From: a virus
Virus record (IMG/VR): IMGVR_UViG_3300047323_000350
Location: 1-21,839 of that record
Reading direction: 5' to 3' (one strand)
Length of the DNA stretch: 21,839 bases
In this document: positions 7,928 to 15,334 of the stretch, one piece after another
How positions within the stretch are numbered: position 1 is the stretch's first letter
Layout: the number at the start of each line of letters is the position of its first letter
Made by a program: the position numbers and the translations under genes
The notes under the pieces: generated by a model
The model's database searches: none
What the model was told of the DNA's origin: nothing
Seen by the model: the letters and a program-made list of their open reading frames with translations, nothing else

Positions 7928-7947
7928 AGAGCAAGTTCCCTTGCTCT
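7928..7947 (+). other. Leader hairpin before the major capsid gene
   Basis: The 8-bp perfect stem AGAGCAAG/CTTGCTCT has a TTCC tetraloop and lies 31 bases before the capsid ATG. No T-run follows, so it is unlikely to be a terminator. It could stabilise the capsid mRNA or shape its translation start, which has only a weak ribosome site. Confidence 0.5.
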
Positions 7948-7978
7948 TGTTTGAATAACCAACTTTCTTGGGTTAGAC

Positions 7979-9643
7979 ATGAGCGGAACTCAACCGACCA
8001 AATTCAATCTGAAAGACCAGACGGAAATCGAGCGCTTCGTTCACGGCACCGTTTCCAACGTGCAGGCGAACGCCGGCGCAAGCAACACGACGATGTTCGA
8101 TTCGGCATCGGCTGCATCGCACGCACAGACCGCACTCGCCGACGAAAGCGGCAGCACCCCGGCCATCCTGAATGAAGTGCTCGGCAAGGTGCAGGAAGCC
8201 GACGGCGAAAACAAGCTCGTGAAAGCGCTGTTCGACGGCGTTCGCGCGTATGAGCGTCAGCACGGCTTTCTGCCGTCGGGCGACATCATCCTGACGGCGC
8301 TGCATCAAGCCGATACGCTGCTCGACTCGGCGACCAACAACCATCACGATCAGATTTCGCTCGCACCGAACAACCCGGTCGTGGCGATTCTCGGCGCGCT
8401 CGCTGAAGCGTGCCCGTTCGCAGGCTACCTGCCTGCGGATCGCGGCTCGAACGAGGCGCGCCTCATCATCGTGACGCACCAGGCAGGTTCGAACTTTGGC
8501 GATTACAGCCAGGGCGACCTGATGGACGGTATCAAGCAGGGCGGCTCGTATCTCGCGTCCTCGCGCATGTCGACGCTCACCGCGCCGAATGCAGGCGCAG
8601 GCAACACCGACTATCACTTTGTGTTCACCGCGCAAGCTGCTGGCGGCAACGCGAACATTCTGCTGCGCGGCCGTTCGATCATCTACGTCAACGGCCTCGT
8701 GGCTGCAACGGAAGTCGCGAACGGCCCGAGCACGGCTGCATCGGTTCCCGTCGTGGGCTCGATCAACCTCGCGGGCGTCGACTACAACCTGACAGGTACG
8801 GTCAAACCGGGTACGGGTGAGGTGACCGTCACGCCGACGCCTGCTTTCCCGGCTGGCACGGCGGTTACGGCTGAATCGTTCCTGGACTACGAAGCGGACG
8901 CAAGCGTTACGCCGCGCATGCAGGTGCAGGCGCAGATGTTCCAACTGTTCGCCGCCCCGTACCGTGCGCTGTACCAAGTCACGCCGGAAGCGCGCTCGCA
9001 GTTCGCGAACGAAGTCGGCGTCGATGCCGGTGCGGAAGCGATGCTGACGGTGCGCGGCCAGTTCGCGATGGAGCGTCATTACGACGCGCTGAAGAAAGCG
9101 AAGATGATCGGCGCTTTCCAGAACACGCAGGGGTTCGATTTCCAGTACAGCGTGCAGATTCAGCAGAAGGTCCGGGCGCAAATCTGGCAAGACTTCGCCG
9201 CAGTGCTCGGCCTCGTGTCGCAGCAGATGGCTGAAGACACGGCAGATCACGGCGTGACGCACCTGTACGTGACGAAGTCAGTTGCGGCTCAGTTCCGCTC
9301 GATGCCGCAGGAATTGTTCGTTTCGTCGGGCATCGTGGACCGTCCGGGTATCTACCGCGTGGGCCGCCTGTTCGGCCAGTTCGAGGTGTACTACTCGCCG
9401 AAGGTCGTCAACGAATCGGCCGACGGCAAGACGGCGGAAATCCTGTGCGTGGGTCGTTCGACTCAGACGGCACGCTGCCCGATCATCATGGGCGACGCGC
9501 AGGCACCGATGTTCGAGCAACTGGGCGTGACGGAAGCGCTGAAGTCTGGCTACGGCTTCACCTCGCGTTCGTTCAACGCGGTCAACCCGCACCAAATGTC
9601 CACCAAGGGCGCGGCTCTCATCACGGTTACCAACCTGAAGTAA
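7979..9643 (+). CDS. Major capsid protein
   Basis: A 554-residue protein, the size of large HK97-fold or gp23-like capsid proteins. Its features include an N-terminal helical region without a signal peptide, a central strand-rich insertion (RGRSIIYVNGLVAATE through the Thr/Pro-rich segment near residues 240-300), and a helical spine segment (MLTVRGQFAMERHYDALKKA) followed by VRAQIWQDFAAVLGLVSQQM. The C-terminal PIIMGDAQAPMFEQ-FTSRSFNAVNPHQM part is typical of P-domain ends. It forms the icosahedral shell. It has the most elaborate leader in the window, as expected for the most abundant protein. There is no signature motif, so the call depends on length, layout and position between assembly and sheath genes. 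Confidence 0.82.
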   Translation: MSGTQPTKFNLKDQTEIERFVHGTVSNVQANAGASNTTMFDSASAASHAQTALADESGSTPAILNEVLGKVQEADGENKLVKALFDGVRAYERQHGFLPSGDIILTALHQADTLLDSATNNHHDQISLAPNNPVVAILGALAEACPFAGYLPADRGSNEARLIIVTHQAGSNFGDYSQGDLMDGIKQGGSYLASSRMSTLTAPNAGAGNTDYHFVFTAQAAGGNANILLRGRSIIYVNGLVAATEVANGPSTAASVPVVGSINLAGVDYNLTGTVKPGTGEVTVTPTPAFPAGTAVTAESFLDYEADASVTPRMQVQAQMFQLFAAPYRALYQVTPEARSQFANEVGVDAGAEAMLTVRGQFAMERHYDALKKAKMIGAFQNTQGFDFQYSVQIQQKVRAQIWQDFAAVLGLVSQQMAEDTADHGVTHLYVTKSVAAQFRSMPQELFVSSGIVDRPGIYRVGRLFGQFEVYYSPKVVNESADGKTAEILCVGRSTQTARCPIIMGDAQAPMFEQLGVTEALKSGYGFTSRSFNAVNPHQMSTKGAALITVTNLK

Positions 9644-9646
9644 GCC

Positions 9647-9714
9647 CGCACGCCTCGCGCGGCGTGCGCGGGGCGCTTGACGGCGGCACCTGGCTAATTT
9701 AGCGGGTGCCGCCG
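9647..9714 (+). terminator. Two hairpins between the capsid and next gene
   Basis: The first stem, CGCACGCC/GGCGTGCG (9647-9668), follows the capsid stop by 3 bases. The second is a perfect 10-bp stem, CGGCGGCACC/GGTGCCGCCG (9681-9714), whose 14-base loop can itself pair GCTAA with TTAGC. Neither has a convincing T-run, so they may attenuate transcription or protect the capsid mRNA 3' end rather than stop transcription outright. Confidence 0.5.
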
Positions 9715-9744
9715 TTTCCCAACCTGCTCCGACAAGGAAACACC

Positions 9745-10104
9745 GTGGCAACGAACACCAAGAGTGCAGCAACGAAAAAGGCCGTCGCAACGGCCGTCGC
9801 TGAAGCGGTCGATACGACCAAGTTCCCGCGCAAGATGCAGATCGTCAACAACACGGCCCGGCCGTGGGTGATTGGCGGCACGTATGTCGCGCCCAGTTCG
9901 ACGGCAGAGCATCCCATTCAGGATGCTGATGCGCTCACGCGCGACAAAGAGGACTGCCTGCACCTGCTCGGCGTGAGCGATCACTACAAGCCCAAGGAAG
10001 GCGCGGACCCGGCAACGCACGCGCTGCGCATCGAAGAACTGAGCGACGACGAAGCGGCGGAAGCATCGCAGGCGACGGGCGACGAATCGGGCGCGACGGC
10101 CTAA
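9745..10104 (+). CDS. Small virion-module protein of unknown function
   Basis: A 119-residue protein. The GTG at 9745 is preferred over an ATG at 9706 because AAGGA lies just before it and because the earlier start falls inside the hairpin. The N-terminal ~25 residues are Ala/Lys/Thr-rich, the middle (FPRKMQIVNNTARPWVIGG) is strand-like, and the C-terminal ~40 residues are acidic and Ala-rich. No family is recognised. Lying between capsid and sheath, it might be a head decoration or neck protein. Confidence 0.65.
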   Translation: MATNTKSAATKKAVATAVAEAVDTTKFPRKMQIVNNTARPWVIGGTYVAPSSTAEHPIQDADALTRDKEDCLHLLGVSDHYKPKEGADPATHALRIEELSDDEAAEASQATGDESGATA

Positions 10105-10141
10105 TCAAGGCCGGATGGTTTAACCGCACCAAGGGGAAACA

Positions 10142-11770
10142 ATGTCTTTTTACCCGCACACCCGCTCGCTCGGCGCACAGCCGGGCGTGCAACTGAATCC
10201 GAAGCGTGATGAAACCGACGGTTTCGTTACCGACCTGAGCGATCAGGTCGTGGCGGCTATCGGCCGTTTCAAGCGCGGCCGGATCGACGCGCCTTTCATG
10301 GTGGATCGCGGCAACATCAAGCGTAAGCTCGGCAAGGCGGAATCGCTGCGCGTATCGGCACTCAACGAGTGCTACGTGCAGGTGTATGAGGCCGTCAACA
10401 ACGGCGCGCGCAATGCCGTCGTGAGCCGCCTGACGCCTGCCAGTTCGAGCAACAACTATCTCGTCTACAGCCTCAACGCGCAGACGGGCGCATCGACGTT
10501 CGCGGCCTCGGCAGACCTGCCGACGGACCCGTATGTTTTCGCGCTGAAAGACCTCGAATGCTACAACGACGGTTCGATCTACACCGTCAGCGCAGCAAAG
10601 AAGACGGACGCGGCAGGCGCGGTCACCGCGAACAAGGAAATCACGCTCACGATTCTGGACCCGGACGGCACGACTATCCGCTTTCAGCAGACCGGCTCGC
10701 TCGACCCGGCGGCAACCGATGAGTACGGCAACGATTACTTCATTGGCTCGCTGCTCGCGCAACAGACCGACCTCATCGAACTCACGGCCTACGCGAACGT
10801 CAGTATTCCGGCGCTCGCCGACTGCTATGGCCGTGCCACCGACGGGACGCAGAAGGTCGCAACGAGCGGCGTGATGACCCTGTTCACGGAAGGCGGCACC
10901 GGCTACGCGAACGACGATTACGACCGCGTCATTGCTGCGCTCGAAAAATCGACGCTCGACTACGGCTGCATGATTAGCGGCGGTTCTCAGGCGGTTGCGC
11001 TGCTCGCGAAGCAGGTCGCGCTCAACGTGCGCGCAAACCGTGATTTCGTCATCGACGTGCCGGGCGGCCTGACGGTTGCAGCCGCTGAAACGTTCATTAC
11101 GCAACTTGGCCTCGATACCGAGTATGTGAGTATCTATTGGGCACCGTTGCAGACGGATGATCCCGTCAATGGCGGCAAGGCGATCATCGGTACTGGCGGC
11201 CTGCAAGCGGGCCTGCGCTGCGCGCGCAACGCGCAGACCAACGCATATGGCCTCGCGCCTAAGAACTTCCCTATCGCGGGCAAGGACTTCGCGCTGCCGC
11301 GTACCGGCGTCAAGCAGATCACGACGCCCGACGACATCACCGAGAAAAGCGACCTCGCGGCGGCGGGCTGCAATCCAGTTCTGTACGAGAAGTACAACAG
11401 CGGCGGCCGTTACGTGTTCACCGACTCGATCACCGCGAAGAAGACCAACGGCTATCTGAAACTGATCTCCGCTGCCGGAATGGCGGGATCGATTGACGAC
11501 ATGGTGTCGAAGTTCGGCAAGGAAGCGCTTCAAAAGCCGATGGGCGTTGCGATTGGCCTCATGGAAAAGTTCCTCGAAGTCCTTTTCGATGGCGCGCGCC
11601 ATACCGGCTGGCTGGTCGCATCGACGGATGACGCACTGGGCGACAAGGGCTATGTGTTCACCGTCACCCGCAACGCGCAACGCCCGGCCGACCGCATGGA
11701 CGTGACCTACGGCCTGCATTACGACGGCGTCGCTCGCGCGGTCTACATCACGCAAACCGTCAAACCGTAA
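10142..11770 (+). CDS. Tail sheath protein
   Basis: A 542-residue protein with an AAGGGG ribosome site 6 bases before the ATG. Sheath proteins polymerise around the tail tube and contract to drive it through the host envelope. The N-terminal part (PGVQLNPKRDE, then VVAAIGRFKRGRIDAPFMV) matches the early strand and handshake region of sheath proteins. The middle holds the variable outer domains (Thr/Asp-rich, residues ~110-240). The C-terminal ~150 residues contain NGYLKLISAAGMAGSIDD, the long helix with MEKFLEVLFDGARHTGWLVA, and the final strand pair with RPADRMDVTYGLHYDGVARA. Length and layout agree with contractile-tail sheaths. Confidence 0.87.
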   Translation: MSFYPHTRSLGAQPGVQLNPKRDETDGFVTDLSDQVVAAIGRFKRGRIDAPFMVDRGNIKRKLGKAESLRVSALNECYVQVYEAVNNGARNAVVSRLTPASSSNNYLVYSLNAQTGASTFAASADLPTDPYVFALKDLECYNDGSIYTVSAAKKTDAAGAVTANKEITLTILDPDGTTIRFQQTGSLDPAATDEYGNDYFIGSLLAQQTDLIELTAYANVSIPALADCYGRATDGTQKVATSGVMTLFTEGGTGYANDDYDRVIAALEKSTLDYGCMISGGSQAVALLAKQVALNVRANRDFVIDVPGGLTVAAAETFITQLGLDTEYVSIYWAPLQTDDPVNGGKAIIGTGGLQAGLRCARNAQTNAYGLAPKNFPIAGKDFALPRTGVKQITTPDDITEKSDLAAAGCNPVLYEKYNSGGRYVFTDSITAKKTNGYLKLISAAGMAGSIDDMVSKFGKEALQKPMGVAIGLMEKFLEVLFDGARHTGWLVASTDDALGDKGYVFTVTRNAQRPADRMDVTYGLHYDGVARAVYITQTVKP

Positions 11771-11778
11771 AGGAAATC

Positions 11779-12519
11779 ATGAGCAACCTGAACAACATTC
11801 ATCCGGCCTCGGAACTGCTGCGCACGGTGCTGACGCCCGTCGCGAAGCCCGCGCCCGCATCGCGTACAACCGTGTTCGATGACACGGGCGACGACTCGAC
11901 GGCAGACCCGGCCGGTTACGCGTCGACGGACCTGCGCGTCAAGGCCGCCAACATCGTGCAGACGTGGGCGGCCACCGATGCCGACTCGCTCGGCGACGAT
12001 GAAAACCTCGCCGACCGTCTGCTTATGCTGGTCATCGGTGCAATCGACGTCGACAAGGACGGCGAAATCAGCGATGACGAAGCGCAGGTCGCGTCTGTGC
12101 TGCTCGACTATATCTGGGACTACCTCGCAAGCAAGGGCGTCTCCGATGAAGATTGCGAGGCATTGCTCGACAACGGCGACGTCGACGCAGCGGCACGCGT
12201 GAAAGACCTGCTCTCCGACTCGCTGCCGTCGGAAGACGACGCAGCGGCCGACGACGTCGACGCGTTCGCGTTCGACGACGAAGCGCAAACGGCCCTGTTC
12301 GACAGCGCGGGCGAAGTCATTTTCGACGCGGCGTACAAAAAGAAGGTCGCGGTTCGCAACGGCCACAAAATCCGCATCAACAAGCGGGTTTCCGGCACGG
12401 TGCGTCTGTCGGCAAAGCAAAAAATCGCCGTGAAAAAGATGCTGCGCAAGTCGCACTCGGCATCGGCCACCATCAAGCGCATGAAGTCGATGCGCATGCG
12501 CTCGAAAGCCGGTCTGTAA
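11779..12519 (+). CDS. EF-hand-containing acidic/basic structural-module protein
   Basis: A 246-residue protein starting 8 bases after the sheath stop with an AAAGGAAA ribosome site. Residues 90-101 read DVDKDGEISDDE, a complete canonical EF-hand calcium loop (Asp at 1, 3 and 5, Gly at 6, Ile at 8, Glu at 12), flanked by helices. Residues ~100-190 are strongly acidic. The last ~60 residues are strongly basic and Ser/Met-rich (KKMLRKSHSASATIKRMKSM). The split charge suggests that the C-terminus binds DNA or an acidic partner, as in internal head proteins or scaffolds. Whether calcium is bound is not shown by sequence alone. A single EF-hand is unusual in phage tails; no family is recognised. 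Confidence 0.75.
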   Translation: MSNLNNIHPASELLRTVLTPVAKPAPASRTTVFDDTGDDSTADPAGYASTDLRVKAANIVQTWAATDADSLGDDENLADRLLMLVIGAIDVDKDGEISDDEAQVASVLLDYIWDYLASKGVSDEDCEALLDNGDVDAAARVKDLLSDSLPSEDDAAADDVDAFAFDDEAQTALFDSAGEVIFDAAYKKKVAVRNGHKIRINKRVSGTVRLSAKQKIAVKKMLRKSHSASATIKRMKSMRMRSKAGL

Positions 12520-12539
12520 AGACGGTCTGAGCCGCACCT

Positions 12540-12571
12540 GAGCCGCCGTCCCGCCTGTGGCGGGGCGGCTC
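12540..12571 (+). terminator. Strong hairpin between the EF-hand gene and the next gene
   Basis: GAGCCGCC-GTC-CCGCC pairs with GGCGG-GGCGGCTC around a TGT loop (13 bp with a 3-base bulge). It is followed by a pyrimidine-rich stretch, CTCCCCTCTCC, rather than a T-run, so termination is probably partial. Confidence 0.55.
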
Positions 12572-12599
12572 TCTCCCCTCTCCTACCGGAAACGCTCTC

Positions 12600-13439
12600 G
12601 TGTCGTTCAATGACGCCTCGCCCGCCGCTGTCTCCAGCGGTCAACAGTCGACGTTCAAGGTTCTTTCCTCGAAGTGGGACGGGCTCAACCCTGCGCTGAT
12701 CGCAAGGTTCTACCCGGTCAAACGGGCCTCATCCGGCCAGGGGTGGGAGCAGAGTTTCGACAAGCGCACGGTGTCGAGCGCTGACAGCTTCGTGGTGGAT
12801 GACGGCTATGAAGTGCACACGCCGATTACGGACGGCTCGCAGGAAATGTCGTTCAACTGGAATAGTCCGTTTGAGGGCGCGGGTGCTGAGTCGAAAATCC
12901 CGACCCTGTCGAGCATGCTGCAAACGGGCACGCTCACGCCGGACCTGACGGCCCTGCTCGGCGACTCTGTCGGCCAGACCGACGTCGGCAAGGCGCTGCG
13001 CGACGTGACCGGTCGCACCGGTATCACGAAGCTCAATTCGACGCAGGTATTTTCGGGTATGCCGCCCGTCAAGTTCAGCTTTACCGCGCATTTTCGTGCG
13101 CTCACGGACGCGCAAAGCGAAGTGCGCGATCCGCTGACGCAGCTCGAACAGTGGGCCGTGCCGTCGTTTCTCGCCGATCAGGGCGTCATCGCGGGCGCGC
13201 TGCAAAACGGCCTCACGCAGAGCCCGCTCGAAACCATCTATCCGTCCGTCGCGCCGCAACTGCTCGCGATGAAATACGGCGATCAAACCATCCTTCCTAT
13301 CGTGATTGAGAGCATGTCGAAGCCCATCACGGTGCCGCGTTCGAGCGCGGGTGAGGTGTTGCGTGTCGCCGTGCAATTGACCGTTGCGACGCTCAACGCG
13401 ATTGACCGGCGCGACATTGCGAACTGGTACAACAAATGA
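12600..13439 (+). CDS. Tail tube cap or baseplate-associated structural protein
   Basis: A 279-residue protein starting with GTG; no in-frame ATG lies near. The N-terminal half is strand-rich. The C-terminal half has FSFTAHFRALTDAQSEVRDP and a final region with PITVPRSSAGEVLRVAVQLT, similar in feel to tube-cap/baseplate proteins that carry a gp19-like core. It would act as an adaptor between tube and baseplate. The stop overlaps the next ATG (ATGA). Function is moderately supported by beta pattern and context; structure prediction against T4 gp48/gp54 would test it. Confidence 0.6.
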   Translation: MSFNDASPAAVSSGQQSTFKVLSSKWDGLNPALIARFYPVKRASSGQGWEQSFDKRTVSSADSFVVDDGYEVHTPITDGSQEMSFNWNSPFEGAGAESKIPTLSSMLQTGTLTPDLTALLGDSVGQTDVGKALRDVTGRTGITKLNSTQVFSGMPPVKFSFTAHFRALTDAQSEVRDPLTQLEQWAVPSFLADQGVIAGALQNGLTQSPLETIYPSVAPQLLAMKYGDQTILPIVIESMSKPITVPRSSAGEVLRVAVQLTVATLNAIDRRDIANWYNK

Positions 13440-14239
13440 TTTCCTTTAAGCCCCTGAGCACCGCGCGTCTGGACGTGCGGCTGCGCGAACTCTCTTTCGG
13501 CGATGAAATGGCGTTGTGTCTGACGCCTGAAACGGCGCACGAGCAGACCATGACGGAATACCTGCGGCGCGCGGTCGAGCATGCGGGTGTGCCGACTGCC
13601 GGGCACGTTGGAGACCCGCGCGCGTGGACGGTGTCTGAGCGGTTGCTCGCGCTCGTGCATTACAACGTGCACAGCCGCGAGGACCGGCCCAACTACGCCG
13701 TCACCGACGCATCGACCATTTCCGACTACCTCGAACTTGGACACGAGCCCGAAGTGCGCACGGCGTTTCACGAGGCCGACGACGACTGGACGCTCTACCC
13801 GCTCACCGGCGCGATGGCGGAAGCCATCGAAGCCTTGCATGGCGCGATCAAGTATGTCTCGCAGGCGGGCATCGAGACGACGCTCACCGGGCTCATGCAC
13901 TGGCTGGTAGGCGGCATGTCGGCGCAACTGCTGCGCGTGGCAGACGTCGAGCGCATGCCCGATGCTGTCGCGAACCCCAACGCGTACATGCAATGGCTCG
14001 CGAAGCGCATGCCGATTATGGCGGGCCTGCCGGGCTCGACGTTTGACCGGCTCTACGCGCAATACCGGCTCGCAATGGAAGCCGACCGACAGTTTTTCCG
14101 CCTGTGGTTCGATGCAGAGGGCGTCATTGTGCTTCCGCTCACGCAACCCAACGGAGCGCAGGCGGTCACGCCTGCGGCGCGATTTCTCGTGCGTTCCTGC
14201 CTCGGTCAGCTTGCGCTTAACGTCTCTGGAAAATCTTAG
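13436..14239 (+). CDS. Phage tail or baseplate assembly protein, possible tail assembly chaperone
   Basis: A 267-residue, mostly helical protein coupled by ATGA to the previous gene. It includes ERLLALVHYNVHSRED, a conserved-looking EALHGAIKYVSQAGIETT segment, and MQWLAKRMPIMAGLPGSTFDRL; no signal or membrane segments are seen. Its end, GGA AAA TCT TAG, is followed at once by an open frame shifted by +1 (14238 onward). This two-frame layout resembles tail assembly chaperone pairs such as lambda G/GT and Mu gp41/gp42. The role is an inference; it could equally be a T4-type baseplate assembly protein. Confidence 0.6.
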   Translation: MISFKPLSTARLDVRLRELSFGDEMALCLTPETAHEQTMTEYLRRAVEHAGVPTAGHVGDPRAWTVSERLLALVHYNVHSREDRPNYAVTDASTISDYLELGHEPEVRTAFHEADDDWTLYPLTGAMAEAIEALHGAIKYVSQAGIETTLTGLMHWLVGGMSAQLLRVADVERMPDAVANPNAYMQWLAKRMPIMAGLPGSTFDRLYAQYRLAMEADRQFFRLWFDAEGVIVLPLTQPNGAQAVTPAARFLVRSCLGQLALNVSGKS

Positions 14240-14468
14240 AGAGCAGGTCGCAAACCTGTTTCTAAACTATGGCCTGTCCTATGAAGAGGCCAGCGCAATG
14301 CGCCGCTCGGATCACAAAGAAGTGTTCGAGTCGGATGCGTTCAAAGATTGGAAGAAAGGCCGCGAATCGCAGGGGAACATGTTCCTCGCAGTATGTGAGC
14401 GGCTAGACAACATCGTGCGCGCAATTGGCGGCCTCGGTAAGGCGATAGCGGCGAGACGTATTCGCTAG
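14211..14468 (+). CDS. Small helical protein, either separate or the +1 frameshift extension of the upstream gene
   Basis: About 85 residues of convincing coding sequence. It is helical (ENLREQVANLFLNYG, then DAFKDWKKGRESQGNM and VCERLDNIVRAIGG) and runs to a stop at 14468. No ATG or GTG with a ribosome site is visible at the proper place; TTG at 14211 is my tentative start, CTG at 14226 is another possibility, and the first internal ATG is at 14298. It overlaps the last 29 bases of the upstream gene in another frame. Such an overlap without a clear start suggests a frameshifted fusion. The protein looks like the C-terminal partner of a tail assembly chaperone, but this is unproven. Confidence 0.55.
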   Translation: MRLTSLENLREQVANLFLNYGLSYEEASAMRRSDHKEVFESDAFKDWKKGRESQGNMFLAVCERLDNIVRAIGGLGKAIAARRIR

Positions 14469-14498
14469 TTCCCCAGTCAACCGATAAGGCGACGCACG

Positions 14499-14930
14499 AT
14501 GAAATCGCGCCCGCAAGTGTGTGTAGCAAGTGCCCTGTTCCGGCTTTACGTCTGTGGTATCGCAATCCTGACGTGGTACATCAGCATGTCTGAGCCACGC
14601 TCCCTGTATGCCCAAATCGCGGTGAGCGATGAGGGCTACACCCTGCTCTGGCTCATGCTCATTTGCGGCGTCGCGGGCATTCTCGACGTCCTCATCAACG
14701 ACACACCTCTTTTGCCGGTTGAGTTCGCCTGGCTTCGAACTCACCGGCATTTCGGCTTTTCATCCCTCGCCTTCTGTTACGTCGCTGTCCTGTTTATCGC
14801 GGTGCTGAAACTTGCATCGCCGGGCCTCGCGGTCGCATGTCTCTGGCACGCGCTGCTCGTCGTGACCTTTTCTCTGATTGACGCACATCAACGCTCCAAG
14901 GACGCGACATGCCTCAAAGCCTGCAACTGA
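14499..14930 (+). CDS. Four-helix membrane protein of the lysis cassette
   Basis: A 143-residue protein with an AAGG ribosome site. There are about four membrane segments: residues ~9-30, ~48-66, ~87-104 and ~108-125. It lies directly before the holin and overlaps it by 22 bases. The likely role is an antiholin, a second holin or an envelope modulator; no family is recognised. It also has three cysteines near the N-terminus and in the membrane segments. The function call rests on topology and neighbourhood. Confidence 0.65.
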   Translation: MKSRPQVCVASALFRLYVCGIAILTWYISMSEPRSLYAQIAVSDEGYTLLWLMLICGVAGILDVLINDTPLLPVEFAWLRTHRHFGFSSLAFCYVAVLFIAVLKLASPGLAVACLWHALLVVTFSLIDAHQRSKDATCLKACN

Positions 14931-15334
14931 AACGACTGTTCTACGCGCTGCTGCTGCTCTTTTGGTCGGCTGCGGCCGTAGCTGCTCAGGTGACGTTCGC
15001 GCACGACCTGCGCGACATTCCGGCCGCTGCAATCGGTATCTCTGTTCTGCTCGCGATCATCGGCGGCTCGGCATACACCGCGCAGAAGATCGCAGACCCG
15101 GCGACCGTCGTCAAAAGCGTGGCGCTTGAAATCGTGAAAGACCTGTTGACGTCGATTGTCGTCGGGCTGTGCATTTTCTTTCTCGGCTCGTATTTCAACT
15201 GGCAATCCGTCGTGCAGGCCGGACTCATCACGCTCGGCGGCTATAGCGGCTCGCGCGTGCTCGAACCGGCCGTAAGCGGCTTCGTGGCATGGGTGAGCCG
15301 TATGAGCGGTACGACGCCTGGCGAGGGCACGTAA
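14909..15334 (+). CDS. Holin, LydA-like (holin superfamily III)
   Basis: A 141-residue inner-membrane protein preceded by AAGGA. It has membrane segments at residues ~8-25, ~37-55 and ~75-95 and a C-terminal helix with QAGLITLGGYSGSRVLE, a pattern found in LydA-family holins. It would form pores that release the endolysin at the end of the lytic cycle. It overlaps the upstream membrane-protein gene and its stop overlaps the endolysin ATG (TAATG), so the lysis genes are translated together. Confidence 0.8.
   Translation: MPQSLQLKRLFYALLLLFWSAAAVAAQVTFAHDLRDIPAAAIGISVLLAIIGGSAYTAQKIADPATVVKSVALEIVKDLLTSIVVGLCIFFLGSYFNWQSVVQAGLITLGGYSGSRVLEPAVSGFVAWVSRMSGTTPGEGT

Noticed and set aside
7973-9262. 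Long - strand open frame opposite the capsid gene
   Set aside because: Shadow frame: Arg/His-rich composition with no domain pattern, while the + frame is a coherent capsid protein.
9935-11755. A 606-residue - strand frame opposite the sheath gene
   Set aside because: Shadow of the sheath reading frame in GC-rich DNA; no motif and no ribosome site.
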